Shown here one piece after another: positions 45,451 through 59,500 of a stretch of 64,000 bases of DNA. The stretch comes from Monosporascus cannonballus. Lineage: Eukaryota; Ascomycota; Sordariomycetes; Xylariales. A model generated the notes under the pieces. That model ran no database searches. It was not told where the DNA came from and saw only the letters and a list, made by a program, of their open reading frames with translations. Location: contig QJNS01000180.1 in the NCBI GenBank assembly GCA_004154925.1, positions 7,905 to 71,904 of the forward strand, given 5' to 3'. The stretch's first letter is position 1, and every line of letters starts with the position of its first letter. The position numbers and the translations under genes are program-made.

Positions 45451-46342
45451 AAGGTTTTAACTAGATATTTTACATTCGTTAAATACTTTAAAAAAATCCA
45501 TAAATATTTACTTAATATAAATAATCCGTTTATTTAATTAAATATTTTATTTTGCGTTTAACAGTTTTAGAATCTAAAATCTTTTAATTTCGTATTTTTT
45601 TGCGTTCTTTTTAACTTTCAAACTTATTTTTAAGAGAGCGGTTTTAGATGCTGGTTTAAGTAAAGAAATATAAATTACAGAGTATATTTTCATAGTTTTG
45701 AGTAATAATAACTAGTAGTTGCTTTTGAAAATAACTTTATTAACTTTAAACAAATCGAGTTTGTTAAAGCCTACTTTATTATTAGGCTTTTTAGTTTTAA
45801 TTTATAAGATATTAATTATTACCTTTTGTTTTTAGCGTAATAGATAAATAATCTTTTTGACAAACTAATTCTTTAGTTTTTTAGTTATAATATTAACTTA
45901 TCTTTTGCTAAAGAAATTATAATTCTGTTCGAAGACGAGCTTAAATTGTTTTAACCTTTGTCGTTGACGTTTTTGTTTTTGATGTAAGCGTAATAGCTTT
46001 TAGAACTTCTTTAAATAATTTTACTAGTTGTTGAATTTTTACTTTACGTTTATATATAGCCGTATAAGGGGACTTTCTATATTCTTATTAACGAACATAT
46101 TAGAAGTAATTTATACCAGCAATAAAAGTTTTATTTAATTATTTTATCAGTAATTAATATAATTTCGAAGATATTATTCGAAGATTTACCTAAACCGCTT
46201 TATTTATTTATTCGTTTATAGGTAATATCTTGTAGAAAACTTACGTTTATCTTTTATCTGCTTAAAAACAAATTAATTTTGAACTTAGAAATAAATAATA
46301 TATTTCGATTAAAAACGATATTTTTAATATTTTATACTGAAG

Positions 46343-46620
46343 TAGAACAAGATGTTACGTCTATGATCAGCCTCGGCTAATTAGAATGTCAGGGTCTCGT
46401 ATATATATTAAGGAGGTTTTCTTCGCTATGAGCTTAACTTGAAAGTGAACAATCACGAACATTATTACAGTTATCACTTATTTTTTTTATCAATTTTGCT
46501 ATCGAGATTTAACACTATTAATATAATCGGTTTAAGTTCTTTATGTTGCTAATTCGTTTCCAGATCGTGAGGTAGCTTATTTATCTATATTAATTAGAAC
46601 TAATTCTTTTTTATTTCATT
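46343..46620. mobile_element. Insertion of near-normal composition with Copia-like LTR features
   Basis: Comparison with Gypsy-3 suggests about 280 bp inserted here. A sub-segment at 46,356-46,482 starts TGTTACG, contains TATATATATTAAGGAGG and ends ATTATTACA, followed by GTTATCA. This resembles a short Copia LTR followed by a tRNA-Met-type primer site. No target duplication was found, so boundaries are approximate. Confidence 0.35.
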
Positions 46621-46737
46621 TTAATACTTATTGAAATAATTTTGTATAAAAGCGCACACTAGTTATTTTACTGTCATATTTTCTGTAAAGGTGAAATGTA
46701 TTTATATTTAGTAAATCTGTTAATTATTCCTTATATT

Positions 46738-46939
46738 TATAAAGGAATAGATATATAAGCGAGGTGATGGCCGAGCAATCGCAGACCATTTCCAGAAGTA
46801 GATATATTGATAAACTTCTATCTAGGTTATATGCGTATTCGCCCCGGTATAGAATTTTGTAATTATCTTAAATAGGTGGGTCGGCGACTAGTCGCCGATA
46901 TTTAACCGTACTTTCCGGAATTTCTTTTATTTTGTTATA
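46738..46939. repeat. Left LTR of the 46.7-54.0 kb element
   Basis: Starts TATAAAGGAATAG and ends TTTTGTTATA. It carries an extra GC-rich block at about 46,760-46,797 that is absent from the right LTR. Confidence 0.5.
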
Positions 46940-49900
46940 TTATTTTTTTTCCTATTAACTTTTAATCTTTAATTATTATTATTAGCTATATATCGCGTTA
47001 TGGTTAATACGATATTAAATTATATAATATTATTATAGGATACGCATATTTTGTCGACATTTAATAAATTTCTATTTTTGTTATTCCAAACGCTATGAAT
47101 ATAAAACCCATTAACCAATCTTTTTTAATTTAAATCTTATTTCTTTTTATATTAATTTTTCTTTTCTTTTTAGATTAATTTTTCTCTTCTTTTTATAAAT
47201 ATTTTATTGGTAATTTTTATTTAAGTTTACCATTTCTTTCGTTAAACGATCGTTAATTCCTCCCGTATTTTTTCCGTATATTTTTCTTTTAGCTGTTAAC
47301 CGTTTTTCGTAATAATATTTATTTGCTATAATACTTTTAATAAGTATTATTTTTTTAGGTCCTAAGTTTTTTCAATTATATCCGAAAAGTTAACGATAAT
47401 TCGCTAATTTTTTATATATTTTACTAATATTACATCGGTGTGTGTTATCTGGATTTCGATATTATTTATGTTATTAACTTATTAAAAAAGGATGTTAAAT
47501 TTTGTATTTATTACGTTTAAAATTCCAAAAAATATATTTTAATTTTTTATATAGTTACTTAATAACCGCCGAATAACTTTCGGAAGTTTTCAAAAATATG
47601 CTTTAAATAACTTTCGTTTATCGTTATTAAACTATATAAAAAATTAATATTTTAAGCCGAATTTAGCCTCGGCGAATTAACGTAATTTCGTTGGTGAATA
47701 ATTTTACTTAAAAATATTTATTTCTATTTTGATATAATTTACGCCAAAAAAGATATAATTTTTAAAGCCAAAAATATTAAACGTTTGATAATTACGGCCG
47801 TAAAAACTTAATTATTATATTATTTTAAAGGTTTTCGTTTTGTTTATAAATTGATAAATTATTATTTTTTTCCCGGTTTTTTTCTATTACTTTGTTTGTT
47901 TATTAATATGTTATTTTTTGTTTTTAATATAAAAGTGAAAATATATTTATAAATACAAGTAAAGCCTATTTTTAAATATTTATTATATTTTTATGATTGG
48001 AACGTAATATTATTATATATATTATAAACGACGTTACGTTAAACATATTAAATAAATAAGCTTCTTTTGAATTCTTTTTAAGGGCTTAAAAATTATATAG
48101 GTTTATTGTAAAAGTTTTAATTATATTAGATTTATATAAATAATGTTAAATAACAATAATATAACCTTATTTAATTTCGGTAGTTTTAATATATTAAGTA
48201 TATCGAAAGTTTGCAAAAAATATATCGTTCCGTTATTACGTTAACGAAAATTAAAAATAACTTGTAATTGTATAAATTTTTTAACTTTTTTATTTTCGCT
48301 ATAAGTTTATAAATTAATTTTGCTAATTTGTCGATTAAAATTATAAATGTGTTAATTAATCTTTTATATATATTAAAGTTTAATCCGTTTTGCGTTTAAT
48401 TATTAAACGAACGTTTATAATTTATTAATAAAACGCAAAATATTAATTTTAAAGTAAGAAATTCGACTTATTAAAAATATATAACCTTGCTAACGTTTAA
48501 GTAACGATTTATTTCGGTTTTACGATTTTCTTTATATTATTATTTAAACTATTATCAATTTTGTACTATATATTTAACGTTTTATCGATATATTATTATT
48601 ATTCGGTTTTATTTTATATACAATATAATTGATTTCTTTTATAAATATTCAAATAAGTTTCAATTAATTTGTAATATATTATAATTATTAAAATATTTAA
48701 AGTATTTTTAATATTGGTTTTATTTTTTCTAAATATGTTATAAGTTCTTTTAATATTTAACAAAATTTATCGTTTATTTATTAATTGTGTTTTTAATTTT
48801 TTAAGTCTTATATTTAATAAATTACTTTTTTTCAGTTCACGAAAAAACTTTATTTATTCGGATTACTTTTAGTATTTGTTGTCGAAATTAAAAAAATAAT
48901 ATATAATTATCACTTTTTATCTAATTCTATTACGATTTTAAATATGATATAACTAATATGTTATATAATACTTAATATTTTATAAATATATAGATTTATA
49001 TATTTTCAACTTTATTAATTTAGTGATTTTTATCCGAACATAAATTAATATTGATCTAAAACTTTTTTTTAAATTCATACCTTTTCGTAAATAAATTTAA
49101 ATTTTTTTTAAAAAAGGTAATAGATAAATATTTTTAATCGTAATATCCTTTAAAACTAATAATAGCTTTTCCTTAGTATTTATCAATATATCGCCGAATT
49201 TTCGCCGTATATTTAAAACGTTTATATATTTTTTAGTATTTATTTTAGTATATAAAATAATAATTATATAAGGTTTTAAAAAATAAATAATTAATAAATG
49301 TATTTTTAAATTATTTATAAATAAATTTAGTTTTACATAATAATTAGATTTAATTTATGTAACTTTCTAAATAATGATTTAGAAAATATTTTTTATTTTA
49401 AAGTTATATATTTAATTACGCCCACAGTATAAATATGTTAAGTAATAAATAATTAATATTTAGTTTTTTGACCTAGCGAAATTCGGTTTAAAATTAATTA
49501 ATAATTTATTCCAGTTACTAATAATTTCTAAGAAGAATTTAATGCGATATTATATTTTGAATATAATATCTTAATTAATTCCGTAACAAGTAAAGTTTTA
49601 ATTGTAAATAAAATAACGTTAATTTCTTAAAGAAATTTATAATTATTAAAATAACCTTATATATATATATAAGGTTTTAAAAGTAAAACTAATTTTATAT
49701 TAAATTTTATATTTAATTTTTAAAATTATTGTTTAACTAAAAATACAAACTCTAATATTTCATAACAGTTATATTTGGGTGTTTATATATTGTAATATAT
49801 TAGATATTTTTTAACGTACTGTTAAATATTATTAGTAAAATTTCTTAATAAAATTTCCAGTTAATTAATTTAATAATCGTTTAGCGTTTTATATATTTTA

Positions 49901-52900
49901 TTTAAACAAATAATATAATATCAATTAATAAGTTATTAATATAAAACGTATTATAATAGAATAAAGAATTTATCCCGGTAAAATAAAACGTTATTAAAGT
50001 TTATATAATAATTTCTTTTATTCCGGCGTTTTATTAAATTAATGTTGTAAATTTCTATATATTTAAATTTTTATTATATAATTTACGTACTGTATCTTAA
50101 AATCATTATTGACATTTCGGAATAAATATTATTTCGTTTAAAATTAATTCTTTCTTTATTAAACGTAAAACGCATTATTCTGGCATAATCACTTTAACGC
50201 TTTCGTTTTTTAATTTCATCAGTAATTCGATATTAAGGCGGTATTTCGTCGTTACGTCAAATTTTAATTTTTTACATTAATTTTAATAATAAACATTATT
50301 TGTACTTTTTGCCGTATATATTTTATATAAAAATATTGATATATAGTGTCTTTTAGTTTATGTTAAGAAAAATAATTTATAATGAAATAATAACCTTTTT
50401 ACGCTATTTTAATACGAATTTTAATTATATAAATTTTCTTTACATTATATTTATCGAGATATATAACCGTAAAGAAATTTTAAAAATACTAACAAATTAT
50501 TTTATCTCGCTATTTCTTCTAAATATACGAAATATAATTATTATTAAATATTTATTTTCCTCAAATATTTCGTTGATTAACCGGAATATTTTTATAAACG
50601 TTAATGTTATGTTATTATAATTAATTAATATAAACATATAATTTAATTATCCGCTTAATCTAGTAATACAATTAAGTCTCTTTAATTAATATTATAATTT
50701 GAAATCGAATTAAAATAACGGATATATTTATTAGACAAATTTCTTCCGAAATATTTATATAAATACGGTAATTATTCCTGTTAATACTTAATAAGTTTTT
50801 AAAATTGATTTTTTTTATTTTCTACTTTTTAAATATTATTAGTAATATTTCAAATTTTTAATAATAACGCATAGCTTTTATTATTTTATTTTTTTTTACC
50901 TAATTTCGATATGGAAAAGTTTTCGTAAACAAAACGTAATTAAGTAGTAATCTTGCTTATAAAGTTACAATAAAATATTTAATACCGCCGTAATGAATAT
51001 ATTGATTTTTATATAAATACGCTTAATAAAATTTAAATATCGAAATATAATTATATTATAGAGGAGAAGTTTTAATATGTTTTTTAAAAAGTGTCGGTTA
51101 TTTCGTCAATTTATTAAAGCCTTTTATGTAAGTTTTCATTTAAAAAATTAATGATAAGAAAAATATTTTTTAATAATAAATTTTAGAAATATTTAAATAT
51201 TACACATTAAATTAAGAAAGTTCTATTTTTGAATTACCACAATTTATTAAAAATATTTTTGTATCTTTTCAATATTTACGACGAATTTTAGAAATTAAAT
51301 TTCGTTTTTAAAAAATTCGCATTTCATTAATTTAGCGAATGAGTTTTTTAAAAAAAAATATTTATAAATTAAGTACAAATCCACTATGTTTCTTATTCGT
51401 TATTCGAAAACATTATAATAATGTTTAAACAAACAATATATATATAATTAATAAAATTGATTAAGATTGTATACATATTTTTTTTAAAACTTTTTGAATA
51501 TATTAATAAATCTCAAAAATATTTTTATATATTTAAATTAACTTAATCTCGTTTACAAAAACCTCTTTTATTTGTTACGTTTTTTAATTCGTATTTAGTA
51601 ATGTATATATTTTTTGAACTTAATATAAATTTTCTTTAACGAATGTTAATCGGTGTATAATTTTAAAAATTTATGATAAAAAGTATTGATTTTTTACGAT
51701 AACCCGGTTTAACGACCGATAATTAATATATAACCGTAAATTACTTTTTTTTAAATACGAATAAAACGAAAACATCGATTCCGATTTCGATTTCCGGATT
51801 TATTTAAGTCGTAAAGTTTTGTAAATATAATTTCTCTTTTAAGTTTTCGATATTAAGATTTCGAAATTAGATAAATCGGTTTTATTAATAATACTTCGCC
51901 TTATATGAGGCTCATAATGTATTCTGTTTCCGGAAATATAAAATACATTCTCTCTTTTTATAAAAATATACGTATCGAAATTTTTCAAATATTTTATTAA
52001 TATTACGATTTTCGAAATAATTCTTTTATCAAATTCGAAGATATTACGATTATTATTAAATCCGATAAAATTAATAATGTAAGCCGCTTTGTCGGCAAAT
52101 ACTAAATTTGTTAGCTTTTCGCCGTTAATTTCTTTTATATTTCAATAAATTGATTTATATTTTACAGTATTTAGTAATATATTTAATTTATTTAATCATA
52201 AATCAATTAAAAACAAATTAAATATTAAACGATCGTAATAAATTATAATATAAATATAATGAAATTGGTGAGTTTTTTTAAAAATTATCTGTTATTTTAA
52301 TTTTAATTTTAGAAGATTTATAATATGTAATAACAAGTTTATTAACGCTTTTTAATCCAAATATATTAATAATAGCCAAACTAGAATTATATTTCTTTAT
52401 CAAATAAATATTATGTATGTATACTTTCGTTTTTTTATTTAAATTTATTTATACAGTAATTATACCTAAAATAAGTTTTTCTATAACGAGAACCAAAATT
52501 TTTAATAATAATTTTACGCCGATCGTACGGTATTAATCGGCCGTAATACATTAAACGTATATTTTTATTTCGACGGCATCTTTTTAGATTTATTCGAATT
52601 GTCGAAAACGGCAAAACCTTATACGGTAATAAATTACCTTTTAATTTTCATACGACCGTTTTTTAGTTAAAAAATATTTTTGTATTTTACCTTATAATCG
52701 AAAATAATATATTTCTTTTTCTTATAATTCTAACAAATCGAAACGCAAATCTTTTTTAAAATATTTAACGCCTTTTTAAACCGAACGTATTTATTATAAT
52801 TAATATTTATTTAGCAATAAAAAAACTTCGTTATAAGGTTTTATTTTTTTATTATTTAACCTGAATATCTTTACTTAATTTCTTTTTCGTTAAAATTTTT

Positions 52901-53829
52901 ATATAATTTTTAACCTTAGTTTTAAGCAGTTAATATATAATTAACTTTTATAATTAAGCTTAACCAACGCTTAAGCACGTATTTTTATTTAAATATTTTA
53001 ATTTTTGAAAGTTTCTGTAATTAATAATAAAAATAACGTATGAATTTAAGATATTCTTTTTTTAAGTTAAAGCTGATATTTTCGGCTTTAAAGAGGTAAA
53101 TATTCCAAATTATTTAAAAAAAGATGTATCGCTAATTTATTTCCTTATTTTAATTTTGAGAAAAGAGTTCGAAAAATACGATTAACATATTTAAAATTAA
53201 AATGCTCTTTTTTTACACAAAATTATAAACGTTTTGAAATATCTATTTTGGTTATTTTTACATATTATTGTAATGCGTTTATTAATTTATTTATAAACAT
53301 TTTAAATTTTTTATAAGTTAATAAGTATACGCCGTCTTTAATAATTTACGTTTTTTAACAATATTAATTTTTATATTAGATATAATTTAATTTTCTTATT
53401 TTTATATTAAAAATATTAATTGAAGAATAATTCGATTTCTTTATTATAATAGCTTATAGTAAAATTGATTAAGTTATTACGTCTTTGTTAAATATATATC
53501 GTTTATTCTATAAAAGTCTTTTCTTTTCGAATGTAATGCGTTCTTATCGTATTTTATAATATAAATTCAAAATCTAACCGTCGAAAACATATTAAGTATT
53601 TAATTAATAATTTAATTTTCGTCGTTTTGGAATAAATATATATTTAAAATCGGTGGTATTTCTTACGGCCGTTTTGTCGAATAACGTTTTCTTATTATCG
53701 TTTTTTGTAATATTTCGAACGTATTCCGAACATACGATATTTCGGTTTTTTCGTCGTTGTATATAAAGTTGGTTATTATAAATTAAATTCGAAAACGCAT
53801 TGGTTTATTAATACTAGTTATTACAACGT

Positions 53830-53997
53830 TTAAAAGGGAAACAAAACATATAAGAGAATAAATATATTAATAGATTTTTATTTGGAGTAAATATGTATTC
53901 GCCTGGGTATGAGATTTTGTAATTGTCCTAAGCAGGTAGGCCGGCGACTGGTCTCCGACATTTAGCTGTATCTCTCGTGTTCTTTTATTTTCTTAAA
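53830..53997. repeat. Right LTR of the 46.7-54.0 kb element
   Basis: Matches the left copy from ATATGTATTCGCC through GTCTCCGACATTTAG, ending TTTTCTTAAA. The left boundary is approximate. Confidence 0.5.
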
Positions 53998-56147
53998 ATA
54001 TTTTATTACACTTAATTTCGATAATAAGGTTTTTAAATAAACTATTAATAAAGGTTTAAATTATAATATTTTATAGTTTATTAAAAATAATAGTATATTG
54101 TAATCATTTACAAAGTGTAAAACTAATGACTTTATTTTTATTATAAGTATTATAATATATAAATATATATTTAATTATATTTTCCAAGTTTGAAAAACTA
54201 AAATTTTGTAAATATTTAATAGTTTTAAAAATTTGTTACGAACTATAAAATAAATATAAAATATTTTAATAAATAACTTTTTTAGTTTTAAACGGTATAT
54301 AGTTTTCTATGATATAGCAGTTAATATTTAGCTTATCGCTTTAAGTGTTGAATTTTCTTCTTTTTTTACGTTATAAAAATATCGAAATTATAGTAAAAGG
54401 TCGGAAATTAATTTTTATTTTAAATATTTTACATAACTGTAAAGTACTATCTTTGTTAAAGTATAATATTTACATATATTGTTTAAAACGTTTTGAGTTA
54501 TACTGTCTTTTAAAATTCAAAATATTTATTTAAATATTATTCTTTTTTCGCATATAATATATTTTAAAGTTAAATCTCGATAAAAAATTATCGAAGTTTT
54601 AACTTTAAAATTTAGTTGTTATATCTTTATAAACCACACAACATATTGTACTTAACATAAATATCGAATAGTTTTATAATTTCGTTAAAAAGCTTTTATT
54701 TTCTTGAAAATATTATTAATTACTAATAATATTTTATCGTAAATTATATATTTAAATATTACGTCTCGTAATATTTTATATTAATATGTAGTTAAACATT
54801 ATTTTTCATTTGTTCATTTTCTAAAAAATAATATTTAAATAGTAATTTGAAACATTAGTTTTGAAACGTTTTTCTTTATTAGCGTTAAGTAATTTTATTA
54901 TTAATACTTTAGCAATTTCGTTTTTAAGTTGCTGTAAAGTTTTTTCAACTTTTTCTTTAAAAAATTCGAATCTTTTTTAAATATACTTTTTGATAACAAA
55001 TATTTTAAAAGTTTAATTATATCTTTAGATATTTTAATTAAGTTACGTATATAACTAGAAAGTCTTAAAATCTATCGAATATCTAGAACGTTTGCCTTAT
55101 TAAAAATAAGCCAATTTTTAACTACTTTTAATTTAAAATTTTAAATTTGAATTCGGCTGGAAATAAAAATAAATTCCAGGAAGCTTAAGGTTTTAATCTG
55201 CTATATATATATATTTTGTTAATCTAACTCGACAATTTATATTATTTATAATTTCAAAAACTAAAACGAGTTATTCTTTTTTATAAATTTTCAAAGTTTT
55301 GAAAATATAAATTTGTTTTTAAAATCTGTAAATAAGAATTTATTTGTGAATTTTTAAAAGTAGATATAAATAATCGCTTAAAACCTGTCGCGGTATTAAT
55401 TAGTTTTGTAATTATAATTTAATGTTTATAATATTTATTTATCGTTTTAAATATATTTTTTTTATTTTTCTTTAGCTATTTTACTATAGTAATACACGTT
55501 TTAAAAATCAAATACCATAAATTATTTTGCTTTATTAATATGTTTCTTTAAAATATTAGTAAAAATTAAAAGAAACGTATTTTTAACCGTTATATCGTTT
55601 AATTATTTATAATTAACTATTTATAAATAAAAGAAAATTTCGTTTTAATCAATTTTCTGTTTGCTACCTTTTACTTTAGATATAATAAGTACTAGATAAC
55701 TCGTTGAATATTTAAAAAGTATTTTTTTAAAAACTTAAATATATGCTTTTTTATAACATTTTGGATTTTTTTAGAATTGATATAGTAAATCTTTTGAAAT
55801 TTAAGATAATATTCTTTTTTTTATAAATATTTAATAGGTTTATTAATTAGACAGTAATAACTTATAATCTTTGTATCTTTTTGTAAAACCTTTTAATTTA
55901 GAATATTTTAAAAATATTATAATATTTTATTCAAAGATTAAGACCTTTTAATTACGTAGAAAATGTTCTAGAAATTTTTCTTAGGTGTTATTTTGCTATT
56001 TCAGAAAAACGTTTGGTAATTTCTTTATTAATATAAAAATTGCATAAAATAAGCGAAGGTGTAATACTAACTACAAGTTTAAAAGATCAGTAATCATAAA
56101 CCGTAATTAGGGTTTAAATACTTAAATAAACCTTATAAAAACTAGCT

Positions 56148-56565
56148 TATAACGAACTCGTTATATATTCACTTAGAGATATAAACGATATCCGAAATAG
56201 GGTTTTAATTTATAGATAATAATAAAGCGAAAACTAATTTTAGAGTTTATTTGTTAAAAGACTTTACGAATTTTTCTCTTAGTTGAAAACGATACTTTTA
56301 TTTAAAAGCTTATATGAATAACTAAAAAGCGAAAAGGTAAGTAGTTATTTGCGAAAAAAAAAGTTCTTATATATTATTTCGTTATGTCCTTTAGTAAGTA
56401 TTAATTTTTATACGTTTTAAAAGTAGAAAAAAGCACGTTTTTTTTTTAAAAGGTTTTAGAATATTCCGATAATTTTAAAAAGAAGATGTCGAAATTTACT
56501 CAAGTTCTTTTTAACCTTAATATAAAACGAGCAACTTTAGGTTTTTTTAATTATGTTCCGTAAAT
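56148..56565 (-). repeat. Eroded LTR between Gypsy-4 and Gypsy-5
   Basis: Starts TATAACGAACTCGTTATAT and follows the left half of the Gypsy-3 LTR (landmarks GATATCCGAAATAGGG and AAAGCGA). Its right half instead matches 61,800-61,990. The right end is approximate. Confidence 0.6.
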
Positions 56566-59500
56566 TATAATATTCTTTTCTATGATTTTAATTTTAGAAC
56601 TATATAACTATTTTTTTAGATCTTTTTAATAAACGTTTATTAATTATTATTATAGAATTATAACGCATTGAAAATTAAAGAAAAATGATTATAAATAGGC
56701 TGTCAAACGTTTCGATTTATTAATTATATTTCGAAATTTAAATTCGAAATTATTTTTCGGTTTTTGTATTTTTTATTTTCAAAATAATTGTATTTTATAA
56801 TTAATTGATTTTTTCGTTATTTTAAAAACCCAGTTGATAAACGTTTTTGCAATAACATTAATGCGCAGATATATATTTTTAAGCAATTAAATATAATGTA
56901 TAAATGACTTAAAAACGCTATTAAATAAATAAAATAATGATTGAAATTTATAGGCCGTTTATTTTAATTCTGCAAACAAAAGAAATTTTGTCGTAAAACG
57001 AGATTAAAATAATAAATCGAAATTTCTTTTTTGAAATAATTTAAAAAAGTAAAAGCAATCAAACGTTAGAAAAAAACAATAAAGAAAATAAATAACGACA
57101 AATTGTTATTAAATAAATGCGGTTTGTTTTTAAAATTAATATAATAATCGAAGTATTTTTCATTAAAACGTTATAAGGTTAAATTTAAAACTTAAGTTTT
57201 TATTATTTGCGGTTCTAATTGTTTTAAAAAAATAGTTAATTATAGTTTTAATTTCGTATTTATTAAAGACTTTTTTAATTTTAAGTTTCTTTTTTAAAAA
57301 AAGCCTTTTTAAAGAGTAATATAAATAAAGAAATTTAAAAAATGAAATTTATTATTTAGTTTTTTATGTTAATTCGCAAAATATTTAAAGTTATATTATA
57401 TGTTGTACCGTACTAAATTGATGTCGTTTTTTTCGATAACATTATATCTTTAATTTTATATTATAATGGCCAGTTTGTTGTTGTAACGATTTAAGATTTA
57501 ATTCAGAAATAAAATTATGTTATTTTGAGACTTATTATTATTATCTTTAATGTATATGTTTACACAATAATTATTGCGCTTTTATTAATTACTTATGTTA
57601 GGTCTTTTATCTTTTTCGTTGTATTTTTATATTACATAAAGTCATATGTTTATATTTTTTATTAATAAAGAAAATATAAGTTGTTTAAAAATTAAAAAGA
57701 TTTATTTACTATTTTTGCGAATATTAATACAATTTTAAAAATAATAATTTAAAATTTAATTTAACCATTTTCTTTATTTATTTATTTAGAAGTACTAAGT
57801 TATAGAAAACTTAAATTTCATTTTTATTTATTATAAAAATATGTTTTAATTCAAAATAATCCTTTTTAGTATTTCGTATTTATTAGGATAATAATATAAG
57901 AAAACGTAAGTTAATTATTTTATTATTATGTTTATTTAAAAAAGTAAAACATATTTATATTTAATAACCCGGTTAATAATAATCTATATTTTATTGTATT
58001 TAATTTCGGTAATAAAGATTTAAATTATAATATTTTATCTTTATGAAAAATATTAATACACTATTATAATTCGAAAAACTTATAATAAATTCAAATAATT
58101 TAATATAAATAATATACTTTTTTAGTAAAGTGGTAAATTATTTAATACAATTTTGAAAATTTAAATTTTTATAATTATATAATAAGTTTTTATAAAAGCT
58201 TTTTACGAATAATCTTTTTTACTTTTTAAACGAAAATTTTATTACAGCATAATAATTAGTGTTTAATTATTAGATGTTATTGTTTTTTGTGTCCTGAAAA
58301 TTTCGAAATTATGTTATTAATTTAAACATTAGTTAACTTAATATTTTGAATAATTGCGTAATATTTCTTTTATTATATTACTATATTCCCAAATATATTT
58401 TAAGAATTTTAAAAATTTACTTATTTTTACGATTAAAAATATTCGTCTAAATGTTTTTTTCTTTAATATAATATATTTTAATATTGAATCTTTGAAAAAC
58501 TATTTAAATTTTATATTATTTATTTAGCTTTTATATTTTTATAAATCGGATAATGTTTTTATAATTAAAAGAAATATTAATAAATATTATTCTTTAATCG
58601 TTTTAAAGTTAAGTTTAAAATATAATTTAAAATGTTACGTTTTAAACCATTTTTATGAACCTTAAATAAATATATTATTAATATTTTAATAGGCTTATTT
58701 ATACATTATTTGAATTATTTTAACAGTTTTCTTTAAAAATATTGATAATGTTCATATATTTCTTACAGTATATTGCGTTAATAGTTTAATTATGTTTTTA
58801 TATCTTTTAATTAAATTTCGTATTGAATTAGAAAATTTTGAAATTTGCTAGATATATATAACGTTAGTTTTATTAGAAATAAATTAACTTTTTTTATATA
58901 TTATATATTTTCTGTTAAATTAACTTTATTACTTATATTATTTAATATTTAAAATATTTAAATAATAAATTGTTTTTGCATTATTTGAAGGCTTTCGAGT
59001 AAAGAAATGTAATATTGAACTATACGAATAAATTAGTTTCTTCGTTTTTAAAAATAATTATAATTAATTATTAAAATCTTAAAAACTTATTAAAAAGCTT
59101 TATAAATACAACTCGATATTTGTAAGATTTATATATTATTTTAAATACATATATTTATTCTTTAATTCTATTACTTTATTAATAAATTTTAAAACATATT
59201 AATAAAGGTTGGGAAATATTAATTTTTAATAATAATATTATATAATTGTGTATTATAACTTACGTATTAATGAATAAAAGATTTGTTCAAATAGATTTAA
59301 TATTTATTTTGCTGAAAGTTAACTATGTATTGTTTATAAAACTTTTATTTTTATAGACTTTCTATAACAACATTTATAAAAATAAGAATAATATCTTGTT
59401 GATTTAATAAATATCCGATAACGTTATTAATTATATCATAACATTATATAATCTTTTATACTTTTTTAAAAAAGAGCTTATAATATTTTAAAATTATTGT

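Larger units (their letters stand above)
46738..53997. mobile_element. LTR element of about 7.3 kb inserted in Gypsy-4
   Basis: Direct repeats near its ends share landmarks such as GTATTCGCC, GATTTTGTAATT and GTCGGCGACT/GGCCGGCGACTGG. A probable TSD ATATT lies at 46,733-46,737 and 53,998-54,002, which in AT-rich DNA is weak evidence. The interior is so RIP-eroded that I cannot assign gag or pol. Short LTRs (about 170-200 bp) would fit Copia better than Gypsy. Confidence 0.5.
44709..56147 (-). mobile_element. Gypsy-4: eroded, truncated relative of Gypsy-3, split by another LTR element
   Basis: Sequence at 44,709-46,737 and 53,998-56,147 follows the order of the Gypsy-3 internal region. Paired landmarks are GTGCTGGTTTAAGTAAGGAA at 37,865 with its relative at 45,648, and the stretch at 38,640-38,760 with 46,690-46,737 plus 54,005-54,060. 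The element is about 4.2 kb without the inner insertion and lacks most of the gag side. RIP is heavier than in Gypsy-3 and no frame is usable. The LTR at 56,148 closes it on the right; a left LTR is not clear. Confidence 0.55.

Noticed and set aside
46760..46797. Complete tRNA gene
   Set aside because: Only an A-box-like word is present; no B box or cloverleaf can be formed.
50360..50620. 86-codon open frame in AT-rich DNA
   Set aside because: Ile/Asn/Leu-rich translation typical of random AT-rich sequence, with no domain.
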